A DNA stretch of 64,000 bases from contig NW_017265147.1 in the NCBI RefSeq assembly GCF_001638985.1, positions 1 through 64,000 of the forward strand. Reading direction: 5' to 3'. Under the pieces are notes generated by a model that was not told the DNA's origin, did not search any database, and saw only the letters and a list, made by a program, of their open reading frames with translations. The DNA comes from Phycomyces blakesleeanus NRRL 1555(-). Lineage: Eukaryota > Mucoromycota > Mucoromycetes > Mucorales > Phycomycetaceae. Shown here piece by piece: positions 47,620 to 57,773 of this stretch. The position numbers were made by a program, and so were the translations under genes. The first letter of the stretch is position 1, and each line of letters starts with the position of its first letter.

Positions 47620-47830
47620 TACCTAAAAAACCGGGCCACTGAAAATTTCCACTTTTTTTCATATAACTTTTTATTAATACTATATATATATCTATACTAG
47701 CATAGTATGCTGTAGCTCTTTAACAGATGTCCTAGAGTGTATTAAAACTATCGCGAAAGAATAAGAACTCAAGAAGATATAAGTTGCGGAGTACAAATTT
47801 TACATTTGCTGGCCCGGTTTTTGAATTTAC
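47620..47830 (-). repeat. Right terminal inverted repeat of the 46–48 kb element
   Basis: 211 bp, reverse complement of 46205–46415 with one visible mismatch. It ends GGCCCGGTTTTTGAATTTAC before a TA. Confidence 0.9.
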
Positions 47831-48060
47831 TATATAAAGGAGCAAAATGGTATGGGAGGGTAAAGCTTGACAGTTCAAAAGTAGATCCATTTAATTTCAT
47901 TGTATTATACTATATTTTCAGTGACAGATATGCGAAAAGAAATAATCAGGGCAGTTTCAGGGCATTCTTCCTTTCCTTGGCTTTATCAGAGCTGAGCAAT
48001 ATTTTTCGATCCAAAAATTAAAAATAAATACTCATTATTCTCTTCCACACAGACACTTGC
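47831..48060. other. Spacer between two transposon copies
   Basis: Short AT-rich sequence between the young Tc1-type element and the older relic. No gene is seen; the frame at 47806–48021 runs out of the element's inverted repeat and is not a gene. Confidence 0.4.
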
Positions 48061-48950
48061 ATATATACAGGCTGAAAAAACAATGTTTGGACATTTCAAA
48101 AATTACAAAAAAAAAATACTATTTTCTCCTCAAGCTATTAAATAAACCCACGAAAAAAAGCTTATTATAAGCCATAATGAAGAATAAATTCAACTGGGCA
48201 GATTACCAATAAAGTTGCGTGTTCCGATCTGATAAGTCCAGACTCATAATTAAGAATAACAATGAGGGTCTCAGAGTAATTAGAAAAAGCTAACAAAAGG
48301 TATGATGAAGGACATGGTATTCCAAAAGCAAGGCGGGATAAATTTAGTGCCATAATCTGGAGATATTCGTGAACTTGCAGCTTTAGTCTTTTCGCGTTCA
48401 TTGAAGATAGTGTGAACCACAACATATATGTTAATGCTTTGGTCCATGAGTTCTTGTTATGTCTTAAAGAAAATTGATGCAGCAACATCAAAATAAATTT
48501 AAGTTCTAATTCAACTGTACCAGCTGTTATACTGGTGCCTATATAAAGTAGTGGAAAGAGTGATGATATCAAGGGCTTTGAGTACTGGCCTACTAAAAGT
48601 CTAGATCTTGACTCTATAGAATATGTTTTGTAGGTTCTGAAGTTAAATTGAGTAAATTTAGGACCGTTATACAAAATGTAAATGATTTTGAAGCTTACAA
48701 TTCAACGAGAGTAGAATAACATAGCCCTCGAGCTCACTTCATGTTTTATGGGGAGTATGTAATCATGATCCCAGGCAGCAATTGGTATCAAGGGTAGCCA
48801 TAGTTGATGTTAGACATGCGTAACCTTTTATATTCCAAGTATGAAGCTCTTAACTGTAGCAATTGACGAGCATTTGCATGCTAAATATGAGTCATATTTC
48901 TTTGCGTAAGAAGTATATTCTCGGAGGTCTGAACGTTGTTTTGTATGAGT
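48061..48950 (+). mobile_element. Decayed Tc1-type relic related to the 11.3-kb element
   Basis: An old copy with many stops, parallel to the element at 11287–12631. The left end CAATGTTTGGACATTTCAAAAA near 48081 and the right end GAGGTCTGAACGTTGTTTTG near 48926 resemble the other element's inverted repeats. Inside, translated fragments line up with the intact transposase in order: an N-x-YVNALVHEF stretch (about 48420–48450, cf. DQYVNTLAQNF) and IKGFEYWPTKSLDLDSIEYVL (about 48569–48631, cf. IRGFDYWPAQSPDLNPIEHLW). The 3' non-coding part also matches (GAGCATTTGCATGCTAAATATG). It is too decayed to be mobile. Confidence 0.8.
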
Positions 48951-50805
48951 AAATAAACTAAGCATTAAGTCAATGAATTACTCTGGCACATGCTGCGCAC
49001 GATGGTAATTGTGTACCCATTAGAATATAACAGTAGGGAAAGGTTATATATTGACTGTCTGTAGGACTCTGGGAGGAGGGATTTTCCTAGTTTTATTTTT
49101 ATTTCTTTGTCTCTATATGGATCGTAGAGTCTTGTACACATAAATTAGTTTTGGTGTTATTATCTTGATATGCAATAATTGCCCAATATATTCCTTAATA
49201 AGCCTTCTGGTCTGTCCTGCTCTGTTGTATTTTATTTCTTTATTTCTTCCTGTTTTTTTTTGTTTCTGGTATGTTTGTAATAAGTTTTGTATTTCTGAGA
49301 GAATATACGAGTATGTGAGTAGTAAAAGATTGACATTTCGATAACAAAGAATTGATTAGTAAGCCAAAGTGACAATGGCATAAGCAACACCCAGCTTGTA
49401 ATTTGTTTTTAAAAAATTTACTGGAAGTGATAAATGGTACATGGTAAATGTTACATGGTAAATGTTACATAAATGTCTCGCACCCGTGTCCGTAAAGCCG
49501 CGATCGTTGATCTGATATCCCGGATTTTTTTGGTTGCAAACAATCCCAAAAGCATAAACCTATATCTATATATGTATATAAAAATATATTTAGCCAAGTA
49601 ACTTGCCTTGATGATAAAACTTGACAAAAAATAAACATTTGAGCGATTCCGAAAAGCGTGTTATACACACACATGTATAGATAGATGTCTATGCAAGTAT
49701 ACTTGACCAGCTTTGTCTCAAAACACCTTGAGATTTATTGATCGATTTATCTATGTAACTTACTTTGATTAAAGTTTTTTGATGGTAAAATTTGGGTTAA
49801 AGTAAGATCCCGTTCATACTTTACTTACATGCATAAATATGAACCATTCAAGTCTATAGTGTTTATTAGAGTTGCCGTTATAAGGTGAAAAAGCTTAAAT
49901 CTATAGTGTATTTTTTTTTATAATCAAGGATCTTTGGACTTGTCAACTTCTTTTATTTTAAATACCGATATAAGAAAATGTTATTAAATGTCCGAAAGCT
50001 TTAAAAGAAAAGACTCTCATATATTGAAATTTATACAGCCACAACATTATATACATATTTTATAAAATGCTTAATAGTGAACGCTGGTGATGTGATGTGA
50101 TCTATTAAATATTGAGATACGTCTCTTCATTTCAGGACCACACTTTTATGTTTTAATAAGATTGGTTTATGTCTTAATATATTTTCAAGGTAGTCTTAAT
50201 AGACACTAAAATTTCACGGCAAAAGAGGTCTTGAACGCCATATTTTACACAAACTTGGTCTATCAAAGGATCGCTTGTCTTACTCTATTATTAAGTGAAA
50301 ATCCCGCGTTTTTTATGACTCAAAAGACTTTATCGGAAATGATAAAACTGAATACATTTTCGGTTTATTTTGCTAGAAATAACAGCTTCTTTACAAACCT
50401 TAATAAAAATACAAAATCAGCTTCTTTTACAAAGTGAACAGATAATAATGATAATGATAATGCATTCCGTTTTGTCATTCCCAACAAGGTTTTTTGAGTC
50501 ATAAGAAGAAAAAACAAGACTGTAAATAGGCAAGATAATAGTACATGAACGATTTCTCATCAAAATTTCTATAATGAGAAAGATAAAGGTAACCTGAAGT
50601 CTATTGATATGCAAGCTTTCTTATCACGTCATATATGGTTTTACTTACCATTGGAGTGCTATTGATTAAGAGTGTCGCTTTGTTTTTTTGCTGTTGTGTA
50701 TTTAATTTGAGGGTCTCATTTGGATTCCATTGTAATTTTTTATTTTTTTATTTTTTTTTGCAGGGCTGCTGACAAATTAAGACACCTTCAATTTTTTTTC
50801 TCTAA
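48951..50805. other. AT-rich intergenic region upstream of the quinone oxidoreductase
   Basis: About 1.85 kb without a recognisable gene. It contains the hairpin at 50312–50503 and short unconnected frames. Just upstream of the oxidoreductase a strong TTTTTTTTTGCAG at 50748–50762 could be the acceptor of a 5'-UTR intron. Confidence 0.5.
50312..50503. repeat. Imperfect inverted repeat (hairpin)
   Basis: Arms of about 43 nt, 50312–50355 (TTATGACTCAAAAGAC...) and 50462–50503 (...TTTTTTGAGTCATAA), pair imperfectly (about three quarters of positions by eye) around a roughly 105-nt loop. Possibly a degenerate MITE. No TA duplication is obvious. Confidence 0.6.
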
Positions 50806-52342
50806 ATGTTTAAAACAGTATTTAAGCGTCCTGTTGTTCATCTCATTCGTTCCCCATCAAGTTTACTTTACAAACAAACACTCTACACAAGAAATATGTC
50901 TACAATGAACGCCGTAGTTGTCGAGAAGCATGGAGGTCCCGAAGTTCTTCAGTACAAGCAAGTCCCCATTCCCAAGGCTGACCAAAAGAATTTAGTCATT
51001 AGAAACCACATTATCGGTAAGTATCAAAGACGCGCACTTCAAACACAATATACATGTCTGTATATAAAAGAAGTTGAAGATTTATCTAATTATTTTAATT
51101 TTTTTTTTAAAAAAAAAGGTGTTAACTATATTGATACCTATCATCGCTCTGGTCTCTACCCTTTGCCCACACCTTTGGTGGTTGGTAAAGAAAGGTAAAA
51201 TACTGTCAAGAATTTGAATTCATTGATTGATTTTTAATAATTATAATTATAATAATAATAATAATAATAATGCCTATATCTACAATTTTCTTAGTGCTGG
51301 TGAAGTTGTTGAAGTCGGACCAGGTGTTACTAACTTTAAGGTTGGCGACAGAGTGGTTTACTTGGGAGGAGACACCTATGCCGAATACAGCAAGGCTGAG
51401 CCAATTTCAGTTGTCAAATTATCTGACAATGTGTCTTATGAGACTGCTGCTGCTTCAGTACTCCAGGGCCTAACAGCATGGACCATGGTGCGTGATGGTT
51501 ATCCCGTCAAGAAAGGAGGTAAATAATACAATCGAATATAATTTAAATAAATAAAGTAAAAATAAAATAAAATAAAGTAAAAGTATATATAGCTGTGTGT
51601 TGTAATTGAATTCAGAAACGGGGTACTGAACTAGAGTTGGTTAGACTATATTCTTGTGCACGCGGCTGCAGGAGGTGTCGGTCTTCTTCTTTGCCAGATG
51701 TGCAAGCACCTGGGAGCCCATGTTATCGGTACAGTAAGCTCCAACGAGAAAGCTAAGATTGCCCTTGAAAATGGCGCAGAGTTTGTCATCAATACCAACG
51801 AAGAAAATACCGTTGAGCGTGTCAATGAGATTACTGGCGGTTTGGGTTGTCATGCTGTCCTTGACGGTGTTGGAAAGGCCACCTTTTCGGACTCACTCGA
51901 GGCTGTCCGTCGTCTGGGTACAGTTATTTCATTTGGAAATGCTTCTGGAACAGTTCCTCCCGTAAGTATTTTTTATATAAGACCAAGAACAAAAACAAGA
52001 ATAGTTTTTTATAAAAGATAAAAGATATACATTTTATCGGCTATCTTTTTTTTACTACCTGTCTATTTGTGCTGTAATAACCTTATTTTCATAATTTTAT
52101 GTTTGTAGATCAACATCGCTATTTTGTCCAAGAAGAACGTTAAGCTGATGCGCCCAGCCTTGTACAACTACTTGGGTTCGAGAGAGGAGGTGAACAAGTG
52201 GTTTGGTGAATTGTGGGAACTCTTGGAAGCTGGACACATCAAGATACACATCCACAAGATCTACGATCTTAAAGATGCTAAACAGGCTCATCTGGATATC
52301 GAGAGCAGAAAGACAACCGGAAAGCTTTTGCTTAAAGCCTGA
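50806..52342 (+). CDS. NADPH:quinone oxidoreductase, zeta-crystallin type, 5 exons, 353 aa
   Basis: Medium-chain dehydrogenase/reductase of the zinc-free quinone oxidoreductase (zeta-crystallin) group, expected to reduce quinones with NADPH. Exons: 50806–51016, 51119–51194, 51295–51518, 51645–51961, 52109–52342 (1062 nt in frame). Family signatures: GGPEVLQYKQVP, GVNYIDTYHRSGLYP, AGEVVEVGPGV, KVGDRVVY, the nucleotide-binding AAAGGVGLLLCQ and HAVLDGVGKATF, and DIESRKTTGKLLL at the end. The first ~30 residues before MSTMNAVVVEKHGG are basic and Ser-rich like a mitochondrial presequence. The ATG at 50896 would give a cytosolic form without it, so dual targeting by two starts is possible. The metal-binding cysteine cluster of alcohol dehydrogenases is absent, as expected. 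Confidence 0.95.
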
Positions 52343-53038
52343 TTTGAGTAACCTCGTTCTCTTGGCAATATATATATATATATATACAAATTTCCTTTTT
52401 ATTTTATCGCCGTTGCGCGCACACTCAATATGATATGATGTGAATAAATGAATAAGGAAATATAAGCATAAACACACACACACACATACACTCTCTCTCT
52501 CTCTCTACATACTTGTTTGCATGCGTACATACATACATGCATATATATATATATATATATATACTCTTTTATATATACATATAATTTTGTTCGGGTTGAA
52601 ATATGAGTGGTCTCCAAAAATGTTCCGGTTAAATTCAACTCCTTCAGATAATTGTTTAATTGATTGATTGGTTTTTATATATATTTATATATATCATTTC
52701 TGCTTTTGCATTGTTTTTCTGTAAACTTGTAATATTGGTTTTTATTTTATTTTATTAGATTTTTATGGCGCCGATGATTGATTGATTACATTTTATTTTA
52801 TTTTTACTTATTAAACAAAGATCGTGTGCAATGTGTAACTACGACCCTGTTAAATATACATCAGCTATCACTTATTAATGAAGAGGTAGATTTTGGACTA
52901 AAATCATAACCAATTATATGGGCATAAACATATAGAAAAGGTAACGAGAGAGGGAGAGAAAGAGATAGAAATAGAAGAGAGCCTTAGCCCATGATTATAT
53001 ATAAATATATTTGTATTAGAGTACATTGAATAGAACTA
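52343..53038. other. Intergenic with microsatellites
   Basis: Contains a CA run (52472–52486), CTCTCTCT (52490–52506), a (TA)n block (52540–52562), (TTTA)n runs and a GAGAGAGG tract (52945–52980). No gene is seen on either strand. Confidence 0.6.
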
Positions 53039-53167
53039 ATGGACGGCACAGACCTTACCTGGTGTGACTGTAAGACCAATACTAATACCAATATCAATAC
53101 CAATACCAATAGCAAGACCAGCAGTAAATGTCACTATGGATACTACTGCCTTCAAGTTCCTGATTAG
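53039..53167 (+). CDS. Possible 42-aa Cys-containing microprotein
   Basis: A short ATG-to-stop frame coding for MDGTDLTWCDCKT..., an (Asn-Thr)n spacer, then SKCHYGYYCLQVPD. The start DLTWC recalls the DLxWCxxC start of Ecl1-type proteins (compare SDLNWCTYC at 24011), and CHYGYYC adds further cysteines. The spacing is not the family's (WCDC instead of WCxxC, and YYCL without the second Cys pair). The (ACCAAT)n spacer is a DNA repeat. It may be a decayed or mini Ecl1-like gene, or chance. No splice support is available. Confidence 0.3.
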   Translation: MDGTDLTWCDCKTNTNTNINTNTNSKTSSKCHYGYYCLQVPD

Positions 53168-53645
53168 TATATAATTATCTATTTATTTTATGGATTTCTT
53201 TTTGGTTCTTTGGAACGGAGCGGATAAAGAGTTTATAAAAGAAGTTGAAGTTTATATTTTTGTATTTTTGAAGAGGATTTGTGTCACATTGAAATTTGCC
53301 TTAATACAACGAAAAGAACCCAGGGAAAAAAAACAAACAAGAATTACTAGAAAGGGGATTTGTAACAACTGGAAGATGCCTTTTTGCACTCGACTCTATT
53401 TTTGGCTCAACAGCGTGTGGGTTCTTTTGAACCAAATCTACCTATTCTTGTGCTTCGATTGAATATAATTTTTTTTCTGTCTATATATACAATATACAAT
53501 ATATAATAAATAATATATATTTCTATATATATTTTATTTATTTTTTCTGCTTCTTTGTTCTCTCCTTTTTTTTCTCTTCTTCTTCATATATTTTATTTTT
53601 CACTTTTTTCTTCTTAAGACCAATATAAATATATACAATATCACT
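53168..53645. other. Spacer upstream of the small secreted protein gene
   Basis: Contains a Lys-rich frame (53190–53462) with no motif, then a TATATA tract and a strong CT-rich stretch (53545–53620) directly before the start codon, typical of a highly expressed fungal gene leader. Confidence 0.5.
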
Positions 53646-54345
53646 ATGGTTTCTCTGTCAAAGTCCTTTGTCTTTAGCGCCCTCCTCTTGCTCGTCCTTT
53701 TGCAGACCGTTGCGGCTGACATCTACTCTCAGCTCCAATTTATCAAAATCCAATCTCCCAAGAGTGGACAGAACATTCGTGCAGGCGAGAAGATTACCGT
53801 CAAGTACATTATGCAGCCTCTTATCTCAGGTAAGCAAAATGGATATACAAAATGATCTATGACCTATGAACTTTCTTCTTAAACCTTTTCTTGTCTGTAA
53901 TAGGCGGAACCTCCATGGGTAAGGCTATTAGCCTGAAGACCGAATTCCACAAGAGATCTGGTAACAAGATCCAAGGAAAGCTTGCCACTATGCACAGCAC
54001 ATGGTATGCTTTATATATCTAATTATTCACGATCATGTGTATAATTTATCGTTTGACCTTTATTTATTTTACTAATTAATTCATTTATCTTACAAAAACA
54101 CTATACTACATTTATTCACCTATCATAAAATCTACACAAACCAACAAACTATCCAACAACAACAACAACAAAACTACAGCCCCGTTACTGCCAAAAACGA
54201 CAAGTACGTTACCCATAGCAACGTATGGACCGTCCCTAAGACCACCAAGCCCGGATCGTATGCCGTCAGCTTCGTTGAAAATGTTCAGCTCCGTCGTGGA
54301 AAGATTGTATCTACCGAGAGTGTCAAGATCAACATTGTCGATTAA
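53646..54345 (+). CDS. Small secreted protein with Kre9/Knh1-like Ig-fold signature, 3 exons, 149 aa
   Basis: Exons: 53646–53829, 53904–54003, 54180–54345 (450 nt in frame). Residues 1–24 are a signal peptide (FVFSALLLLVLLQTVAA). The mature protein begins with FIKIQSPKSGQNIRAGEKITVKY, the strand pattern of the Kre9/Knh1-type N-terminal domain found in fungal cell-wall and Ser/Thr-rich GPI proteins. KPGSYAVSFVENVQLRRGK near the end fits the last strands of such a beta-sandwich. It has only one cysteine after the signal peptide (HSTCPV) and no GPI tail, so it should be freely secreted or wall-associated. Function unknown. The 3' UTR is rich in CAG/CTA repeats (54400–54485). The leader is CT-rich, suggesting strong expression. 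Confidence 0.8.
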
Positions 54346-56443
54346 AAAATGAAAAATAATATTATCAATTATTAAAGAAAAATCAGCAATAACTATAACC
54401 ACAACAGCAGCAGCAGCAGAAACAGAAGCAGCAGAAGCAACTATTACTACTGCTACTACTACCACTACCACTACCACTACTACTATCAGACGAACCCTTT
54501 TCTTTTTTGTACTATTTGTTTTTCGTTTTTATCTACAAATTTTGGTAAAAATGAAACCCAAAAAGCCAAAAAAAATGTCACTTTTATATTTATATCACAT
54601 CTATCTTCTTTTTCACTTTCACTTTTACCCACCACAAGTCACACCGCGCAATATACAACACAACACGCAAGAAAAAAAAAGAAAAAAAAAACATAATTAT
54701 ATATAAATACACAGACTGGTTTCTGATAATAAATATCTCTCTATCTCTCTCGTTGTAGCAAAACAAGTAAACACATGCAAAAATGCACAAACGTATATAC
54801 TAAATGTCATCAAAGACCTTAATATATAGATGGTTGAATAAGCTAATTACACCAAAAAATCCACATAGAAAACATAATCTATATATAAGAGATCTCATTA
54901 ATTTAGTACCCCACAAACGTGTTTCTGTTTTTATGTGCGCAAAAAGAAATGAAGAAATGAAGAAAAAAAAGTAGTAGAAAACATATTACTACTACTTTCT
55001 GGAAACGAAGAATATATATATATATATAAATGCTTATATTTAGACAAGAATTGGTGTAGACACTATCATCTATAGTAATAGTGATAATGATATAGTTGTA
55101 CAGTCTGGTTTGTACATATTAGATACAATTCTACCTAATATTTCTGGTGTCCATGAGTAACAAGAAGAAGAAGAAAAAACTCTCCGTAAGCTTGGTGATG
55201 TGTAAATGATGCCGTTGTTTATCGGAAAGAAGAATAAAGTAGATTTGAGAGAAATACGAATGATCTCTTTCTCCCTCTCTCTAATTCCACTTACTTCCTT
55301 ACTTTCATTATTCTATGCTATTCATTCATTCGTTATTCAATTCAATTCAATTCAATTCATTATCTCTTTTTGTTTTCTAATTATTTTTTTTAAAGCATCG
55401 CCATATATCGACATCAGGAAGTACAATCTATCCAAGTAAAGAATGCATCCTTTTCTTTTTAAAAACAAAAATCCCTTAATTACTATAGACTAATATATTT
55501 CTATTTTGAGCTACATGTATCAATATATCTTTTCAATAATTTCAAAGGCTAATATTACATGTAATAAAAATTATAAACTCCTTGAAAAATAAATAAATAA
55601 AAGTAATTTATAATCGTTTCCGCCAAGAGTACGAAATAAAATAAAAAACCCTTTTTGTGGGTGTACAAGTGCGTTAAACTATAATGACCATGAATCAGAA
55701 AACCACATCAACAACAACAAAAATCGGACACCGGACAGACAGTCACATAATTAGTTCGGTAAAGTTAAAAAAAAAAGAGAAAAAAGAAGTTTAAACCATT
55801 GGTTTCCATGCCAACAAAAATCTCATGATTTTTATACTTGATACAAAAGTCTCTTTAATTTGCCATGACAACGCTTAATATATATACATTATATGTTTAC
55901 TTTAAAATGTTTAAAATTTTGGTTGTCCTGGAAACCATGATATATTCCAAGCAACAGACCAAACAACCGACCAACCAGCCACGCCTTGGCTTACTTTCCA
56001 TTATACTTACCTTACTTGCCCTTACTAATCTACAGACAAATCGTACGATTTTGCAAAGCCCGAGTTTTCCCGCCATTCCAATTGAATTATCACAGCCTGG
56101 ATATCACTGTGTTGTCTGTGTGATTATAATCAAACGCACACACGTATATACCTCGAATTTTGTTTTTGTTTTTGTTTTTTTTTAAAAAAAAAAAGTCAAA
56201 TTGAAACGCTTTGAATTGAAACACATTATAGTAGAACAAGTTGGATTGAATCGACTTGAATTGAGTAATTCATTCTTTATTAAAGCCATCATTTGTATTA
56301 TATAATTAGTATATTTATTTACAAAATAGAATGCATAGACACAAGAAAGGTTTTGGTATTTTAAGAGTAGTTTCCAATCATCATGACTAAGATATGTCAG
56401 CTATTTTCTTTCTTTCTTTATTTTGCTTATCCTTTTATTTTAT
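54346..56443. other. Intergenic between the secreted-protein gene and COX9
   Basis: The first ~150 bp are the likely 3' UTR, with AGCAGCAGCAG and ACTACTACCACTACC repeats (54400–54485). The rest is AT-rich with ATTCAATTCAATTC (55340–55358) and poly-A/T runs. Frames at 55206–55439 and 55865–56185 show no domain. No gene is called. Confidence 0.55.
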
Positions 56444-56614
56444 CTATTGCTTCTTGGAGGCTTCGAGCTTGGCATAATACGAATCGCGGGCGTGAACATT
56501 TGGAAGGTGATAGAGGTTCCACCAGGCTGCACCACCGGCTGCACCAAGTGTGAGAGAGATTGAAATGTCTCTGATGATTTGTTTACGGAATTTTCCAGTG
56601 ATTGGAGCAATCAT
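56444..56614 (-). CDS. COX9: Cytochrome c oxidase subunit VIIa (Cox9 type), 56 aa
   Basis: A tiny nuclear-encoded subunit of mitochondrial complex IV. The whole protein is in one exon. MIAPITGKFRKQII is the family's N terminus (yeast Cox9 also starts with an API-TG element). A single transmembrane helix follows (about residues 14–35, SISLTLGAAGGAAWW), then a short intermembrane segment with VHARDSYYAKLE, matching the family's ARD-x-(F/Y)-YA pattern. There is no cleavable presequence, as is usual for this subunit. With COX15 it is one of two cytochrome-oxidase genes in the window. The frame is too short to appear in many ORF screens. Confidence 0.9.
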   Translation of the reverse strand: MIAPITGKFRKQIIRDISISLTLGAAGGAAWWNLYHLPNVHARDSYYAKLEASKKQ

Positions 56615-57773
56615 GGCAATGAGTAGTTATGTAAAGGCAAAGAACAAGAGAAAGAGAGAAAGAGAGAGTGAATAATAGTAAGAGTAAGAGTAAGAATATG
56701 GGTATGTGTATGGGAATGGCTGTAAAATAAACGGGCGATTTTTTTTTCTTTTTACATATATGTATATATATATATATATATAATTGACAATTTTATGCAT
56801 ATACATATGTCTCTGTGTCTGTGTACACTACTATTCCTTTCTCTCTATCTCTTTCGTTTGCGTCATTCAAACATGTGTGTGTGTGTAAGAATCCTTTCAT
56901 TAGTCTCAGGTACCACATTTATTCAGGTACAAAGATGTAGTTTAGTCAAATGAAAAGCCCAACAAAAACATCCTCTTTATTCCTATCTTTGTGCTCTTTA
57001 AGGATTTGGAATATACTTGACATTATGTAATCTAATAGTAATAATGACAATAAAAATAAAAGCCAGTGATTATGTTATCTCATCGCATTTGCAATTGCAT
57101 TTGCATTTGCATTATATTTCCTTGATGGTCATGTGCCTTGGACTCCAGTCTATAAAGCATTGGTGACTGTTTGTAGACTGCTCCATTAAGTGCATATCAA
57201 TTGAATGTATTTGTGTGTGGATAACAGTAATAATAATAATAAATAATAAGCTCTTTTATTTATTTATTCTTCTAGTTTTTAACCTCTTTGATTTCCTTCT
57301 TCTTTTCCTTCTTCTTTTATAATACACATATATATAAAAGAAGGTATTTGAAAATAACTTCTTAGCCCAACTCAACTCAACTTAAACTCAACACAGCACA
57401 ACACAAGAAGGGTGGGAAAAAATAGTAATATATATATATATATCTATATAGTGTACATACATTAAAGATGAATTTTGGTTCATGTTGACTCTTCTGGGAT
57501 TCTGATAATACGTCTTTTAGTCGCAATACGTTTTGTATACCGCTTGTTAGTCCGTTTCCTTCTACCCCATCTTTCTCTTTATTTTTATAAAGTAAAATAA
57601 AACGAACGTCTATATAACTTACTAATAACAAACGCGTTATTGTTTCCTTTCTTTCTCTTTCTTTCTCTTGTTAGTTTTTTTTTCAAGCATATCTTTTTAC
57701 AGATTGTAAACAAGTACATTTTCTTGTGCCAATAATAAATAATAATAATCTACGAACATATTAAATCATAACA
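56615..57773. promoter_or_regulatory. Divergent promoter region COX9/ribokinase
   Basis: A 1.16-kb spacer between divergent start codons. It contains a GAGAAAGAGAGAAAG purine run close to COX9 (56650–56670), a (TA)n block (56766–56781) and a TTGCATTTGCATTTGCA run (57090–57111). A frame at 57377–57631 (minus) has no motif. No named site is assignable. Confidence 0.5.

Larger units (their letters stand above)
46205..47830. mobile_element. Tc1/mariner-type element with 211-bp inverted repeats
   Basis: A 1626-bp element bounded by 211-bp inverted repeats (46205–46415 and 47620–47830) that agree at all but one base by eye (CTGCAGC against CTACAGC in the same orientation). TA dinucleotides flank both ends. 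Each arm has a CCGGGCC-containing motif near its outer end (AAAAACCGGGCCAGC) and a second, inverted one at its inner end (GTGGCCCGGTTTTTTAGG). This resembles the paired transposase-binding sites of IR/DR-type Tc1 elements. The interior carries a transposase on the minus strand broken by one frameshift. Near-identical arms imply recent transposition. Confidence 0.92.

Noticed and set aside
52399..52638. 79-codon minus frame downstream of the oxidoreductase
   Set aside because: Made of microsatellite translations (CA, CT and TA repeats).
55865..56185. 106-codon plus frame
   Set aside because: Gln/Thr/Pro then Phe/Val runs from simple repeats; no splice support or motif.
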